Virus record (IMG/VR): IMGVR_UViG_3300017987_000129
Coordinates: 1 to 49,749 of that record
Source: a virus
Reading direction: 5' to 3' (one strand)
Length of the DNA stretch: 49,749 bases
The notes beneath the pieces are model-generated. The model searched no databases. It was given only the letters and a program-made list of their open reading frames with translations, and was not told the origin of the DNA. A program made the translations under genes and the position numbers. Every line of letters begins with the position of its first letter. Positions within the stretch are counted from its first letter, which is position 1. Positions 26,760-33,953 of this stretch are shown piece by piece.

Positions 26760-27560
26760 CTATTCGAGATAATGTGCCAAGACGTTTTCTTGATATTTTG
26801 TTCGATCCCATTGATGGACCAGAACATAGGGTTCATTAAGTTTCCTATGATAGAAAACTCCGTTTCGAAAATCTGATTCTACGAAAGAATCTTTTACAGC
26901 TTCTCCAGTGAGACAAAAACTGTCCAATGCAGGATGCGCTACTTTATAAGTTTGATCATGGTCCAGAAAATTGAACAAATAATTCAAAGCAGCCTGATCT
27001 GTAACATCAGGTGACATTTTTATACTAAGAGCCCAGATAAGGAAAAAATGGCTCTTCAAATCAGCAGCAGTACCCATTGCAATTCCGCCATTCAGCACAT
27101 GGTCTCTCACTTCTTTTCGAAACAAAGGCGGAATATCCTGTTGAAATTTAAACTGCTCTATACAATGAAATCCATTCGATGAAGGAGGCATCCCTTCATT
27201 TGTCAAAAGGATAAATGACTCTGAATAACGTACCAGTTTGAATGGATCTCTTTGAAAGACAACATCACGACAATCTGTATGAAGAACTTGATTGTACTTA
27301 TCAGGATTGGCAGCAAGGTAACGCCAAAAATGAAGGTGACGATCTCCAATTGGATACCCAACTTCATTTGGATCTACATCATAGACATTGAATTCTAAAG
27401 TTTTCAAAATTGCCCGAGTTTCTTCAGGCATATCATGTGTCACAAATACAACATCTACATTAGAAAGATCAATGTTTTTCAGAGATTTCAAATAAACACG
27501 AAACCCTTCTGATTTGCAAAAATCCTCACCACTGGCCCATGTGATAATTAAATTTCTCAT
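26760..27560 (-). CDS. GT-A-like glycosyltransferase inserted between gp47 and gp46 genes
   Basis: 266 residues. Starts MRNLIITWASGEDFCKSEGF; carries HTDCRDVVFQRDPF, a DxD-like metal/nucleotide-sugar site, and NGGIAMGTAADLKSHF. Resembles eukaryotic-like nucleotide-sugar transferase families. Its ATG overlaps the gp47-like stop. Likely modifies phage DNA or virion sugar; acceptor unknown. Confidence 0.7.
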   Translation of the reverse strand: MRNLIITWASGEDFCKSEGFRVYLKSLKNIDLSNVDVVFVTHDMPEETRAILKTLEFNVYDVDPNEVGYPIGDRHLHFWRYLAANPDKYNQVLHTDCRDVVFQRDPFKLVRYSESFILLTNEGMPPSSNGFHCIEQFKFQQDIPPLFRKEVRDHVLNGGIAMGTAADLKSHFFLIWALSIKMSPDVTDQAALNYLFNFLDHDQTYKVAHPALDSFCLTGEAVKDSFVESDFRNGVFYHRKLNEPYVLVHQWDRTKYQENVLAHYLE

Positions 27561-28669
27561 GAATCTAATAATTCTTTCAAAAGCGAGCCTTCTTCATCTT
27601 GATTGGCAATAATCTTCTTGCCAATTTCTAAAAGAAAACCTTTGTCTAACCCTTCAGGAACAGTTTTTTCTTCAAGCCACTTTTCAAGCATCTCATCATG
27701 CTTAAACAAAATGGCACGAGCTTCTTCAATTTTCGCTTCTTCGTCTTCTTTTCGTTCACGTTGCTTGAAATCAAAACTGGCAACTTCATGTTTTTGCATC
27801 AGATCCAACTTGATGTCAATCAAGTCTTTTGCAGACATGTCATCACATACAATACGTGTGAAATTGCCCTTTAGATTATGTTCATTGATTTCATTCTTTT
27901 CTAAGATCAAATGTTTTGGGCTGAAATCATTAATGATGTATTCGTATTCTAATGTTTTGAGATCTAAAACTGCAATGTGCTTCTCCTGAAATGCCTCACC
28001 ATAAGAAAGCTGCAATGGTGACCCCAAATACTCAACATGATCATTAAGATGCTGGGCACCATGATAGTGGCCCAAAAATACACGACCATTACTCCAGTCG
28101 TCAAAAATACTAACATCAACTGTTTTCATGCCTGTATCATACTCAACAATGACATCTGCTTTAGTGCCATACATGGTATTGAGAATGGCATTATCGATGG
28201 CCATATGTCCTAAAAGAAGCGTAAGATCCTTCTTGTCTCTTCCTTCTTTTAACTTCTTGGCTTCTTTGATTGGGTCTTCTGTGTGAGGTATCCAATCAAC
28301 ATTTCTACCACCAATATTGATTGTTGATGGTTCGTCCACGATATGGACATTAGGGATAGCAGTGAGAGGCTTGACAGAATTCACATCCCATCGTTCACGA
28401 TGGTACATGTCATGATTTCCTACCAGCAAATAAATTTCCTGATTAGGATCAGCCTCATTCATAAAAGCTTCAAATGTACGAAGATAAGTGAGAACGTCAA
28501 TCTTCGCTCTATCATGAAATAAATCACCCAAGAAGAGAATGTATTTGCATTCATGGTTCTTGGATTCTTTGAATATCCATTCAAGAGTTTTTAGACAGTC
28601 GTCTAAGCGATCAATCTTTCCCTTATGAGAATGAACGTGCAGATCGCTAAACAGCATAGCTTTTGACAT
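27557..28669 (-). CDS. SbcD/Mre11-like nuclease (T4 gp47-like)
   Basis: 370 residues, start after GGAAGGATTCTA. Metallophosphoesterase motifs in order: FSDLHVHSH (about 8-16), LFLGDLFHDRAK, LLVGNHDMYHRE, LLLGHMAID and FLGHYHGAQHL. Partner of the gp46-like ATPase; in T4 they are adjacent, here a glycosyltransferase lies between them. Confidence 0.92.
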   Translation of the reverse strand: MSKAMLFSDLHVHSHKGKIDRLDDCLKTLEWIFKESKNHECKYILFLGDLFHDRAKIDVLTYLRTFEAFMNEADPNQEIYLLVGNHDMYHRERWDVNSVKPLTAIPNVHIVDEPSTINIGGRNVDWIPHTEDPIKEAKKLKEGRDKKDLTLLLGHMAIDNAILNTMYGTKADVIVEYDTGMKTVDVSIFDDWSNGRVFLGHYHGAQHLNDHVEYLGSPLQLSYGEAFQEKHIAVLDLKTLEYEYIINDFSPKHLILEKNEINEHNLKGNFTRIVCDDMSAKDLIDIKLDLMQKHEVASFDFKQRERKEDEEAKIEEARAILFKHDEMLEKWLEEKTVPEGLDKGFLLEIGKKIIANQDEEGSLLKELLDS

Positions 28670-28697
28670 TAGAATCCTTCCGTGGAATTCTTAGAAG

Positions 28698-29132
28698 TTA
28701 TTGCATTAAGTGAGGACCACTTTGTAACATATCACCGCCCATTGGTGAAGACTGATTCATTCCGCCTCCCATTGGGGGCATTGGTGGTTGTCCTCCCATT
28801 GGTGGCGGTGCCATTCCGCCCATTGGATCTGCCGGAGGTTGACTTTGTTGAGGCTCTTCTTCTTCCAAAGGCTTATTGTTCAAAATAGAATCAAGAACTG
28901 TCCAAACGTCTGCATCTTTGGGCAAAGCTGGATTTTCCCCACCGCCACCGGGCATTCCTCCACCCATTCCCATGGGATCTCCCATCGGTGGACCGCCCAT
29001 TGGACCTCCCATGCCGCCACCCATCATTGGATCAGCTCCCGGAGGCATTCCCCCGCCCATTGGATCGCCACCCATTGGCGGGCCACCCATCATGGGGTCA
29101 TTTTCAGCCAATAAAAAATCTCTAAACTTCAT
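28698..29132 (-). CDS. Met-Gly-Pro repeat protein with capsid-targeting-like leader
   Basis: 144 residues. Begins MKFRDFLLAEND, which matches the pattern of T4 capsid-targeting leaders (amphipathic helix ending L-x-E). The body is built of PMGG/GMPP repeats, interrupted by a short helix (DADVWTVLDSILNNKP). Upstream TCCTATATACCCAC lies directly before ATG, a possible short-leader late promoter. Possibly an intrinsically disordered head-internal or scaffold-like protein. Confidence 0.55.
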   Translation of the reverse strand: MKFRDFLLAENDPMMGGPPMGGDPMGGGMPPGADPMMGGGMGGPMGGPPMGDPMGMGGGMPGGGGENPALPKDADVWTVLDSILNNKPLEEEEPQQSQPPADPMGGMAPPPMGGQPPMPPMGGGMNQSSPMGGDMLQSGPHLMQ

Positions 29133-29211
29133 GTGGGTATATAGGAGTGCTGCTTTACAATTCGCAATTTTGGCCGTAAAATGAAATGGAGTTTTCTTGA
29201 AAGGAAAAAAA

Positions 29212-29550
29212 GTGGAAGGCTACATTGGAGAAACAGTGCTGGAGTCCCTTGATGGAACACCATATGAGAGCTTCACGCCAAATGACTGGGCTATGGTCTA
29301 CATTGGAAGGTACGGCCAAATTGATGGAAGTCACCACAAACAATGGGTGCTCGATCAAGTAGCTCGTATTCTTCACGGAACTCCGATTGAGTTGCGTTTG
29401 GCTCGTTGGGAAAACGGCTACGAGGAATACCGCTTCAACACTTTGGAACCATCTCAGGAATATCTGGATTGGGTCAAAGAAATGAGGGGCGATTATGACG
29501 AGGAATGCGAGGAATACGAATACAGTTACGACAAAGGGGTGCCGCTGTAA
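29212..29550 (+). CDS. Conserved hypothetical protein
   Basis: 112 residues from GTG at 29212, with AAAGGA upstream; a TTG at 29197 is an alternative. Contains FTPNDWAMVYIGRYGQIDG, HHKQWVLDQVARILHGTPI and PSQEYLDWVKEM, a compact domain I have the impression is widespread but unnamed. Acidic end (ECEEYEYSYDKG). Function unknown. Confidence 0.62.
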   Translation: MEGYIGETVLESLDGTPYESFTPNDWAMVYIGRYGQIDGSHHKQWVLDQVARILHGTPIELRLARWENGYEEYRFNTLEPSQEYLDWVKEMRGDYDEECEEYEYSYDKGVPL

Positions 29551-29609
29551 AGAGAAGACATGGAAGTCGTCAAAGAATTTTCGTGAACCTTTCCTTTTGA
29601 AACGAGTCT

Positions 29610-29984
29610 ATGAGTTTGTGGAAAGACCTCAAAGAAGACAAAGTCCTGCTGACAATGCTTTCGATCTTTGTGATCGCCTGCATTCATGTGGCTTTATTTC
29701 TTCTTTGGTATAACGGAACTCTCGGTGAATGGTGGGACTCATTTCATCTACCAACATGGGGATTGCATTGGTGGACCGGGCTTGATGCCGTTTCATATAT
29801 CGTGCGATTCATCTTCTGGTTCTTTATTGTTTGCGTGGCAGTGTTAGCCATCGGATCACTCAACATTGACGGAAGAGGAATTCAGATTGGAATCTTCTGT
29901 CTGATACTTCTCATCACATGTTGGCCTTTGATTCCAGCAGCAGCGATGGTTTACTGGATGTTTCACCTTTTCCCGGATGACTGA
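29610..29984 (+). CDS. Membrane protein, three predicted helices
   Basis: 124 residues. Hydrophobic segments about residues 13-33, 55-85 and 92-115, with Trp clusters (WWDSFHLPTWGLHWWTG). Stop overlaps the start of the next gene (TGATG). No family recognised. Confidence 0.6.
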   Translation: MSLWKDLKEDKVLLTMLSIFVIACIHVALFLLWYNGTLGEWWDSFHLPTWGLHWWTGLDAVSYIVRFIFWFFIVCVAVLAIGSLNIDGRGIQIGIFCLILLITCWPLIPAAAMVYWMFHLFPDD

Positions 29985-30214
29985 TGTCAAAAGAAAATTG
30001 CGGCGGTCGAATCGTCAAAGAATACAATGGGTTCTTTCTCCGAGATGACTCGGACATACGAGAGAACGCAAGGATCGAACCAGTCGAAGCTTACAGCCTC
30101 TTTCGAGAAGACCCTTATGGTCGAGTTGAGGTTTTCACAGGCTCCGAAGACTGGGCAATTCAACAAGCAGACAAACTTTTTTGGAATTTTGCAAAAATTA
30201 GTCTTGCAAAATAA
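29984..30214 (+). CDS. Hypothetical protein
   Basis: 76 residues, MSKENCGGRIVKEYNGF start. Overlaps the preceding stop. Last gene before the tRNA-operon attenuator. No recognised domain. Confidence 0.5.
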   Translation: MSKENCGGRIVKEYNGFFLRDDSDIRENARIEPVEAYSLFREDPYGRVEVFTGSEDWAIQQADKLFWNFAKISLAK

Positions 30215-30277
30215 AATGCAGGTAGATACTATAACATGCTGATCGGAATTTTTCCGGCAGCAAAAGGAAACACACAA

Positions 30278-30352
30278 ATGACTTTTTCGTTTAGTTCATC
30301 ATTACTGTACTTGTATTCCCTTTCAAGGGAACACGATACCGTTATGGACTAA
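30278..30352 (+). CDS. Leader peptide of the tRNA/EF-Tu operon (Phe/Ser/Leu/Tyr-rich)
   Basis: 24 codons from ATG at 30278, with AAAGGA 9 bases upstream. Codons 3-16 read TTT TCG TTT AGT TCA TCA (Phe, Ser, Phe, Ser, Ser, Ser), then TTA CTG TAC TTG TAT (Leu, Leu, Tyr, Leu, Tyr), then TCC CTT TCA (Ser, Leu, Ser). The clearly assigned tRNAs downstream are exactly Phe, Tyr, Leu and Ser, and all but Leu(TAG) have their codon here. The stop (30350-30352) lies inside pairing region 2 of the attenuator. Not a free-standing protein; it acts by where the ribosome stalls. Confidence 0.78.
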   Translation: MTFSFSSSLLYLYSLSREHDTVMD

Positions 30353-30412
30353 ACGAGCACAGCACCTTACACCGCAAAGCTCAGTTGCCATAACGGCAAC
30401 TGAGCTTTTTTT
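30287..30412 (+). promoter_or_regulatory. Transcription attenuator with mutually exclusive RNA pairings
   Basis: Region 1 TCGTTTAGTTCAT (30287-30299) pairs over 13 positions, one G-U, with region 2 ATGGACTAAACGA (30344-30356). Region 2' CCGTTATGG (30339-30347) is perfectly complementary to region 3 CCATAACGG (30388-30396). Region 3 overlaps the terminator stem. A ribosome stalled on the Phe/Ser/Leu/Tyr codons masks region 1, frees 2 to pair with 3 and prevents termination. A ribosome at the stop codon masks 2 and allows termination. This is the trp/his-type logic. Confidence 0.78.
30378..30412 (+). terminator. Rho-independent terminator of the attenuator
   Basis: AGCTCAGTTGCC (30378-30389), loop ATAAC, GGCAACTGAGCT (30395-30406), then seven T. 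Perfect 12-bp stem. Confidence 0.93.
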
Positions 30413-30420
30413 ATTGGTGT

Positions 30421-30672
30421 ATGGAGTTTGCATTGAGAGGGTTAAGACAACACAGAGACATAAGAAAACGCCGAAAAGGTATTCGAAACAAAGGAATTCT
30501 TTGGGAATACAACGGTGACGGACGCTGGCCTGAACATTGGGACGGCAAAGATAAAAGACGTTGGAAACGTTGGCGTCGAAGACAACTGAAAAACGATTTG
30601 ATGGAGAGAATTGATGACAGAGAGGGAAGTGGAACTGGTTGCAACATTAATCAAAATCCACTTGAAGATTGA
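30421..30672 (+). CDS. Basic Arg/Trp-rich small protein (uncertain)
   Basis: 83 residues; starts right after the attenuator terminator with no clear binding site. The first 60 residues are Arg/Lys/Trp-rich (RKRRKGIRNKGILWEY, KDKRRWKRWRRRQLK), RNA-binding-like in composition. Its last 59 bases overlap the next gene. If real it is the first product of the attenuated operon. Confidence 0.4.
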   Translation: MEFALRGLRQHRDIRKRRKGIRNKGILWEYNGDGRWPEHWDGKDKRRWKRWRRRQLKNDLMERIDDREGSGTGCNINQNPLED

Positions 30673-30799
30673 CTCACTACATGAAGAATCGGCTGTGTCC
30701 GAAGAAACAGTAATGAGGTACATTGAGAGCAAGCTGAGTTTTGCTCTGACAGATGAAGACAAAGAACAAATTTTGGATTACATCAAAAAACATGGATGA
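30614..30799 (+). CDS. Small acidic helical protein
   Basis: 61 residues from ATG at 30614 with GGAGAG upstream. Helical (VELVATLIKIHLKID, DEDKEQILDYIKKHG). Unknown function; lies between the attenuator and the first tRNA. Confidence 0.5.
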   Translation: MTEREVELVATLIKIHLKIDSLHEESAVSEETVMRYIESKLSFALTDEDKEQILDYIKKHG

Positions 30800-30840
30800 T
30801 GAATTTAGAATTGTAACACTTGCTTTATTTTGAATTAAAT

Positions 30841-30921
30841 GGGAGTACTGGGCATTGGCGAGCCCAAGTAGCTGTAACCTACCCGTAGTATGCTGTGGCG
30901 GTTCGACTCCGTCTGCTCCCA
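30841..30921 (+). tRNA. tRNA-Tyr(GTA), copy 1
   Basis: Acceptor GGGAGTA/TGCTCCC, D-arm GGGC..GCCC, anticodon arm GTAG-CTGTAAC-CTAC, long variable region, T-arm GGCGG-TTCGACT-CCGTC, discriminator A. CCA not encoded. Confidence 0.88.
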
Positions 30922-30951
30922 CTTTGGTCTTTTACAATTTAATGATAATTT

Positions 30952-31033
30952 GGCGGCACTGGGGTGTGGGAACCCACCGAAGCTGTAACCTTCGTGCTCA
31001 TAGAGATAGGCGGTTCGATTCCGTATGTCGCCA
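30952..31033 (+). tRNA. tRNA-Tyr(GTA), copy 2
   Basis: Acceptor GGCGGCA/TGTCGCC, anticodon arm CGAAG-CTGTAAC-CTTCG, T-loop TTCGATT with four of five T-stem pairs, discriminator A. Sequence is well diverged from copy 1 although the anticodon loop is identical. Confidence 0.82.
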
Positions 31034-31093
31034 CTCAACAGACAACCAAAAAAGGTTGTTTGTTGAAAGACAGCCTTTTTTGGTTGTCTAAAT

Positions 31094-31240
31094 GGGGGAG
31101 TGGTGAAACTCACTACTGCTTTACAACCTTGGACAGGCAACTGTCCCATTCATGAAAAGCATACAAACGGCAAACACGACATCCTTGTAAAGATGTTGCC
31201 CGAAAGGGCATTGTAGGTTCAAATCCTACCTCCCCCACCA
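31094..31240 (+). tRNA. Class II tRNA-like gene with ~59-nt insertion in the D-loop; anticodon ambiguous
   Basis: Acceptor GGGGGAG (31094-31100)/CTCCCCC (31230-31236), A73 and encoded CCA. D-stem GTG (31103-31105)/CAC (31175-31177). Anticodon stem ACATC/GATGT encloses an 8-base loop CTTGTAAA (TGT=Thr or GTA=Tyr depending on register). Variable hairpin TGCCC-GAAA-GGGCA, T-arm GTAGG-TTCAAAT-CCTAC. The D-loop is 69 bases instead of about 10 and holds two hairpins, including GGACAG-GCAA-CTGTCC. The long variable arm favours Tyr. Possibly an intron, a regulatory tRNA mimic or a decoy. Confidence 0.55.
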
Positions 31241-31241
31241 T

Positions 31242-31316
31242 GGAGAGTGAGCTAGTGTGGTCATTCAGCGTCTGTTTGAAGCACAGAAGAAATCGGTTCG
31301 ATTCCGGTACTCTCCA
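31242..31316 (+). tRNA. tRNA-Phe(GAA)
   Basis: Acceptor GGAGAGT/ACTCTCC, anticodon arm TCTGT-TTGAAGC-ACAGA, T-arm ATCGG-TTCGATT-CCGGT, discriminator A. G37 instead of the usual A37. Starts 1 base after the preceding CCA, so excision requires RNase P/tRNase processing. Confidence 0.9.
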
Positions 31317-31340
31317 CTACTCACAGAAAGGAAAGGAACG

Positions 31341-32540
31341 ATGAGTACTCAAGAAAAATTCGATTGTAGTAAGCCACATGTGAATGTGGGAACCATTGGT
31401 CATATTGACCATGGCAAAACAACCCTAACCGCAGCAATACTTGCTGTTCAAGCTGAAAAAGGTTTGGCAACAAGTAAGTCTTACAAAGACATTGCCAAAG
31501 GTGGAACATTTCGTGATGAAAGTAAAACCGTTACGATCATCACTTCACATGTGAATTACGAAACGAACGACAGGCACTATGCACACATCGATTGTCCCGG
31601 TCATGCTGACTATGTCAAAAACATGATTACTGGGGCAGCACAAATGGACGGAGCTGTTTTGCTGGTATCGGCAGCAGATGGCCCGATGCCTCAAACACGT
31701 GAGCATATTTTGTTGGCTCGACAGGTCGAAGTTCCAGCACTCGTTGTTTTTCTGAATAAGTGCGATCTGGCCGATGAAGAAATGATCGAACTTGTGGAAA
31801 TGGAGACCCGTGAACTCTTGACTAAATACGGGTTTGATGGAGAAAATGTTCCGGTGATTTATGGAAACGCCAAAGGAGCACTGGAAAACCCCAGTGACCC
31901 GGAAGCAGCAAAGTGTATCACCGAATTGATGGATGCTTTGGACTCCTACATTGGTATTCCTGAGCGTGAAACAGAAAAGCCATTCCTTCTTTCGATTGAA
32001 GATGTTCACACCATCGAAGGTCGGGGAACTGTGGCAACAGGAAAAATTGAGCAAGGTCGTGTTCGTGTTGGCGATGATGTCCAAATCGTTGGCTTGAAAG
32101 ATGACACCCTCGACACAGTTTGTACTGGTGTTGAAATGTTCCATCGTCCTCTGGACGAAGGGCTTGCTGGTCATAATGTTGGAATTTTGCTGAGAGGTGT
32201 TAAGAAAGAGGATATTCAGAAAGGCCAAGTTGTGGCTGCTCCGAAATCCATTCAACCTCACACAAAGTTTCGAGGACGGGTTTATGTGTTGGCGAAAGTT
32301 GAAGGTGGAAGACATACACCATTTTTTGATGGTTATCGACCACAATTCTTTTTCCGCACAACTGATGTAACGGGTTGTGCCAACATGGTTGGCGATGTCG
32401 AAATGGCAATGCCCGGTGAGCACGTTGATCTAGATATCGAACTTGGTAAGCCAGTTGCCATTGAAACTGGCAGCCGATTCGCTATTCGAGAAGGCAGCAA
32501 GACCGTTGGTTCTGGTATTGTTGTTGAAGTGCAGGAATGA
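31341..32540 (+). CDS. tuf: Phage-encoded translation elongation factor Tu with altered switch I
   Basis: 399 residues, full three-domain length. Start ATG 31341 after AAAGGAAAGG; the frame continues upstream through the tRNA. G1 GHIDHGKT (20-27), G3 DCPGHADY, G4 NKCD (139-142), then both beta-barrels, ending [15 protein letters not shown]. Carries aminoacyl-tRNA to the ribosome. The switch-I motif RGITI, nearly invariant in bacteria, reads KTVTI here (Lys62-Ile66), removing the Gly-Ile bond cut by the Lit protease. It sits inside the tRNA array and shares its attenuator. Confidence 0.96.
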   Translation: MSTQEKFDCSKPHVNVGTIGHIDHGKTTLTAAILAVQAEKGLATSKSYKDIAKGGTFRDESKTVTIITSHVNYETNDRHYAHIDCPGHADYVKNMITGAAQMDGAVLLVSAADGPMPQTREHILLARQVEVPALVVFLNKCDLADEEMIELVEMETRELLTKYGFDGENVPVIYGNAKGALENPSDPEAAKCITELMDALDSYIGIPERETEKPFLLSIEDVHTIEGRGTVATGKIEQGRVRVGDDVQIVGLKDDTLDTVCTGVEMFHRPLDEGLAGHNVGILLRGVKKEDIQKGQVVAAPKSIQPHTKFRGRVYVLAKVEGGRHTPFFDGYRPQFFFRTTDVTGCANMVGDVEMAMPGEHVDLDIELGKPVAIETGSRFAIREGSKTVGSGIVVEVQE

Positions 32541-32546
32541 ACTAAA

Positions 32547-32582
32547 TGAAAGTGCAACTTTCAATTGAAAGTTGCACTTTCA
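32547..32582 (+). terminator. Perfect 15-bp palindrome after EF-Tu (processing site or terminator)
   Basis: GAAAGTGCAACTTTC (32548-32562), AATT, GAAAGTTGCACTTTC (32567-32581). No T-run follows, so RNase III-type processing or partial termination is as likely as full termination. Confidence 0.6.
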
Positions 32583-32586
32583 ATAT

Positions 32587-32663
32587 GGCACAGTACGCAA
32601 ACGGCAAAGCGACTTGATTCAGAATCAAGTGATTGTTTGTGGGTTCGACTCCCACCTGTGCTA
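32587..32663 (+). tRNA. tRNA-Leu(CAG), short variable arm
   Basis: Acceptor GGCACAG/CTGTGCT with the Leu-type G1-U72 wobble and A73. D-arm CGC-AAACGGCAAA-GCG, anticodon arm CTTGA-TTCAGAA-TCAAG, variable region only 9 bases (class I), T-arm GTGGG-TTCGACT-CCCAC. Confidence 0.82.
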
Positions 32664-32700
32664 TTTTGTTACTTTGTTCAAGTAAAAGAAGGTAATCAAA

Positions 32701-32916
32701 ATGAAAAAATGGTTCTGTAAATTTATTTGTGATTATTGCGGGAAGGAAGAAATAACAAATGGATTAAAAACTCCTGAGAATTAGAAAACAGCAAATGAAT
32801 CTTTTGTAGAACATCACAGTGATCTTGTTGAAAACCAAGAACATCATTCCTGTGATAATTCTGATTGTTTAAAAAGATTCAAAGAACATGTAGAATCGAA
32901 TAGTCTACAACTTAAC
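32701..32916 (+). pseudogene. Small zinc-ribbon gene with in-frame TAG at 32782
   Basis: ATG at 32701 (upstream AGAAGG) encodes 27 residues with CDYCGK, then TAG (32782-32784), then 43 further sense codons containing HHSCDNSDCLKRF up to TAA at 32914. The second Cys pair and the charged tail look like the missing half of a zinc ribbon. Either a nonsense mutation, a sequencing error or programmed readthrough. Confidence 0.5.
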
Positions 32917-32925
32917 TAAAAATAT

Positions 32926-32998
32926 GGCGGCGTAGCCCAACGGCAGAGGCAACGATTTTAAGAGTCGTCCAGTGTGGGTTCGAATCCCACCGTCGCTA
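32926..32998 (+). tRNA. tRNA-Leu(TAA), short variable arm
   Basis: Acceptor GGCGGCG/CGTCGCT with G1-U72, A73. D-loop CCAACGGCAGAGG, anticodon arm ACGAT-TTTAAGA-GTCGT, about 5-base variable loop, T-arm GTGGG-TTCGAAT-CCCAC. Decodes UUA. Confidence 0.84.
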
Positions 32999-33015
32999 CT
33001 TTAAGGCAGGAAAAC

Positions 33016-33141
33016 ATGTCACAAGAAAAGAAAATTGACGAAAAGGAATTAGAAAAACGCTGTTCTGAAAATGTCGCAGCTCTAAGACGACGTTTGCATA
33101 AGAGAATACGACAAATGAGAATAGCTACAAGAAGAAATTAA
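33016..33141 (+). CDS. Small basic protein
   Basis: 41 residues, ATG at 33016 after GGCAGGAAAAC. Charged helix ending LRRRLHKRIRQMRIATRRN; likely nucleic-acid binding. Between two Leu tRNAs. Confidence 0.5.
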   Translation: MSQEKKIDEKELEKRCSENVAALRRRLHKRIRQMRIATRRN

Positions 33142-33145
33142 ACAT

Positions 33146-33229
33146 GTCCGAGTGCTGGAACTGGTAGACAGGTGCGGTTGAGGGCCGCATGCCTTAAATG
33201 GCGTAGGGGTTCGACTCCCCTCTCGGATA
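33146..33229 (+). tRNA. tRNA-Leu(GAG), canonical class II
   Basis: Acceptor GTCCGAG/CTCGGAT (G1-U72), A73, D-arm GGAACTGGTAGACAGG, anticodon arm TGCGG-TTGAGGG-CCGCA, long variable arm, T-arm AGGGG-TTCGACT-CCCCT. Confidence 0.92.
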
Positions 33230-33274
33230 CTTAATTGGATCAGTTGTTTCTCGGTTGAGAAATTGGAGCAAAAG

Positions 33275-33436
33275 ATGCGTGAAAATGGTTTGTATTGGGT
33301 TGAAATACATAAAGAATGGACGATAGGTGATTTTGATTCCAATATGAACAGTTGGCTTATCGTTGGAAGTGATGAGTCATTTAAAGACGAAGATTTTGAT
33401 ACAATAGGGAAACAGATCAAACAGGATGTTGAATGA
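33275..33436 (+). CDS. Small acidic protein
   Basis: 53 residues from ATG at 33275 (TTGGAGC upstream), MRENGLYWVEIHKEWTIGDF start. Unknown family. Confidence 0.5.
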   Translation: MRENGLYWVEIHKEWTIGDFDSNMNSWLIVGSDESFKDEDFDTIGKQIKQDVE

Positions 33437-33460
33437 TCCAAATTATTTATGGAGGTTGAT

Positions 33461-33727
33461 GTGACTGTAAATTACTACAAACAATGCACACTGAGGAAAA
33501 CATTAAATCCAACCACAACAAGAACTCAAGTTGCTTGGATTCCTGAAAAGTATGCATCTGAAGGCAAAGTAATCAAAATCAGAAATGAAGATGATCAATG
33601 GGATGATGGTTGGGTTGTGCTTAGCAACGGTGACACAAAAAGAAGTGAAAAACAACTTCCAGACTATCATGCGATGATTAAAGGTCACAGGAAAAAGACC
33701 GGAGATGCATTGCCAAAGAATCAATAA
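33461..33727 (+). CDS. Conserved small phage protein
   Basis: 88 residues from GTG at 33461, chosen because GGAGG lies 5 bases upstream; the ATG at 33449 overlaps that site. The YYKQCTLRK..TRTQVAWIPEKYASEG pattern with a following WVVLSNG beta strand is, to my recollection, a recurrent small phage family of unknown function. Confidence 0.62.
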   Translation: MTVNYYKQCTLRKTLNPTTTRTQVAWIPEKYASEGKVIKIRNEDDQWDDGWVVLSNGDTKRSEKQLPDYHAMIKGHRKKTGDALPKNQ

Positions 33728-33739
33728 AGGAGTAAAACA

Positions 33740-33952
33740 ATGTTTGGAATGCATGTTCCAGACCCAATAGAACGAGGTGAAATACGGGCCGAAAGTTGGT
33801 ATTTCGACAATGTAAAAAACGGGGTTGCTACATGTGTTTGTGGCAAGCAATTCAAACTTGATGAGGGAGACTTTGTTTCCCCAGACCCATACGCACCCCC
33901 TGTTTGTCCTGATTGTTTTCAAGAATGGTTTGACTCAATTCAAAAGGAATGA
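33740..33952 (+). CDS. Small zinc-ribbon protein
   Basis: 70 residues, AAGGAG upstream. CVCGKQF and PPVCPDCF supply two Cys pairs. Unknown role; coupled to the next gene, whose ATG lies 1 base past the stop. Confidence 0.6.
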   Translation: MFGMHVPDPIERGEIRAESWYFDNVKNGVATCVCGKQFKLDEGDFVSPDPYAPPVCPDCFQEWFDSIQKE

Positions 33953-33953
33953 C

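Noticed and set aside
28698-29132. CRISPR-like short repeats
   Set aside because: Irregular in-frame PMGG coding repeats without spacers; no CRISPR array seen anywhere in the window.
28788-29184. Proline-rich and His-rich plus-strand frames
   Set aside because: Antisense shadows of the Met-Gly-Pro repeat gene at 28698-29132.
31094-31240. tmRNA
   Set aside because: Only 147 bases, has a clear anticodon arm and variable arm, and no tag reading frame.
31545-32423. Long minus-strand frame of 292 codons
   Set aside because: Antisense of EF-Tu, explained by its codon structure; no binding site or recognised domain.
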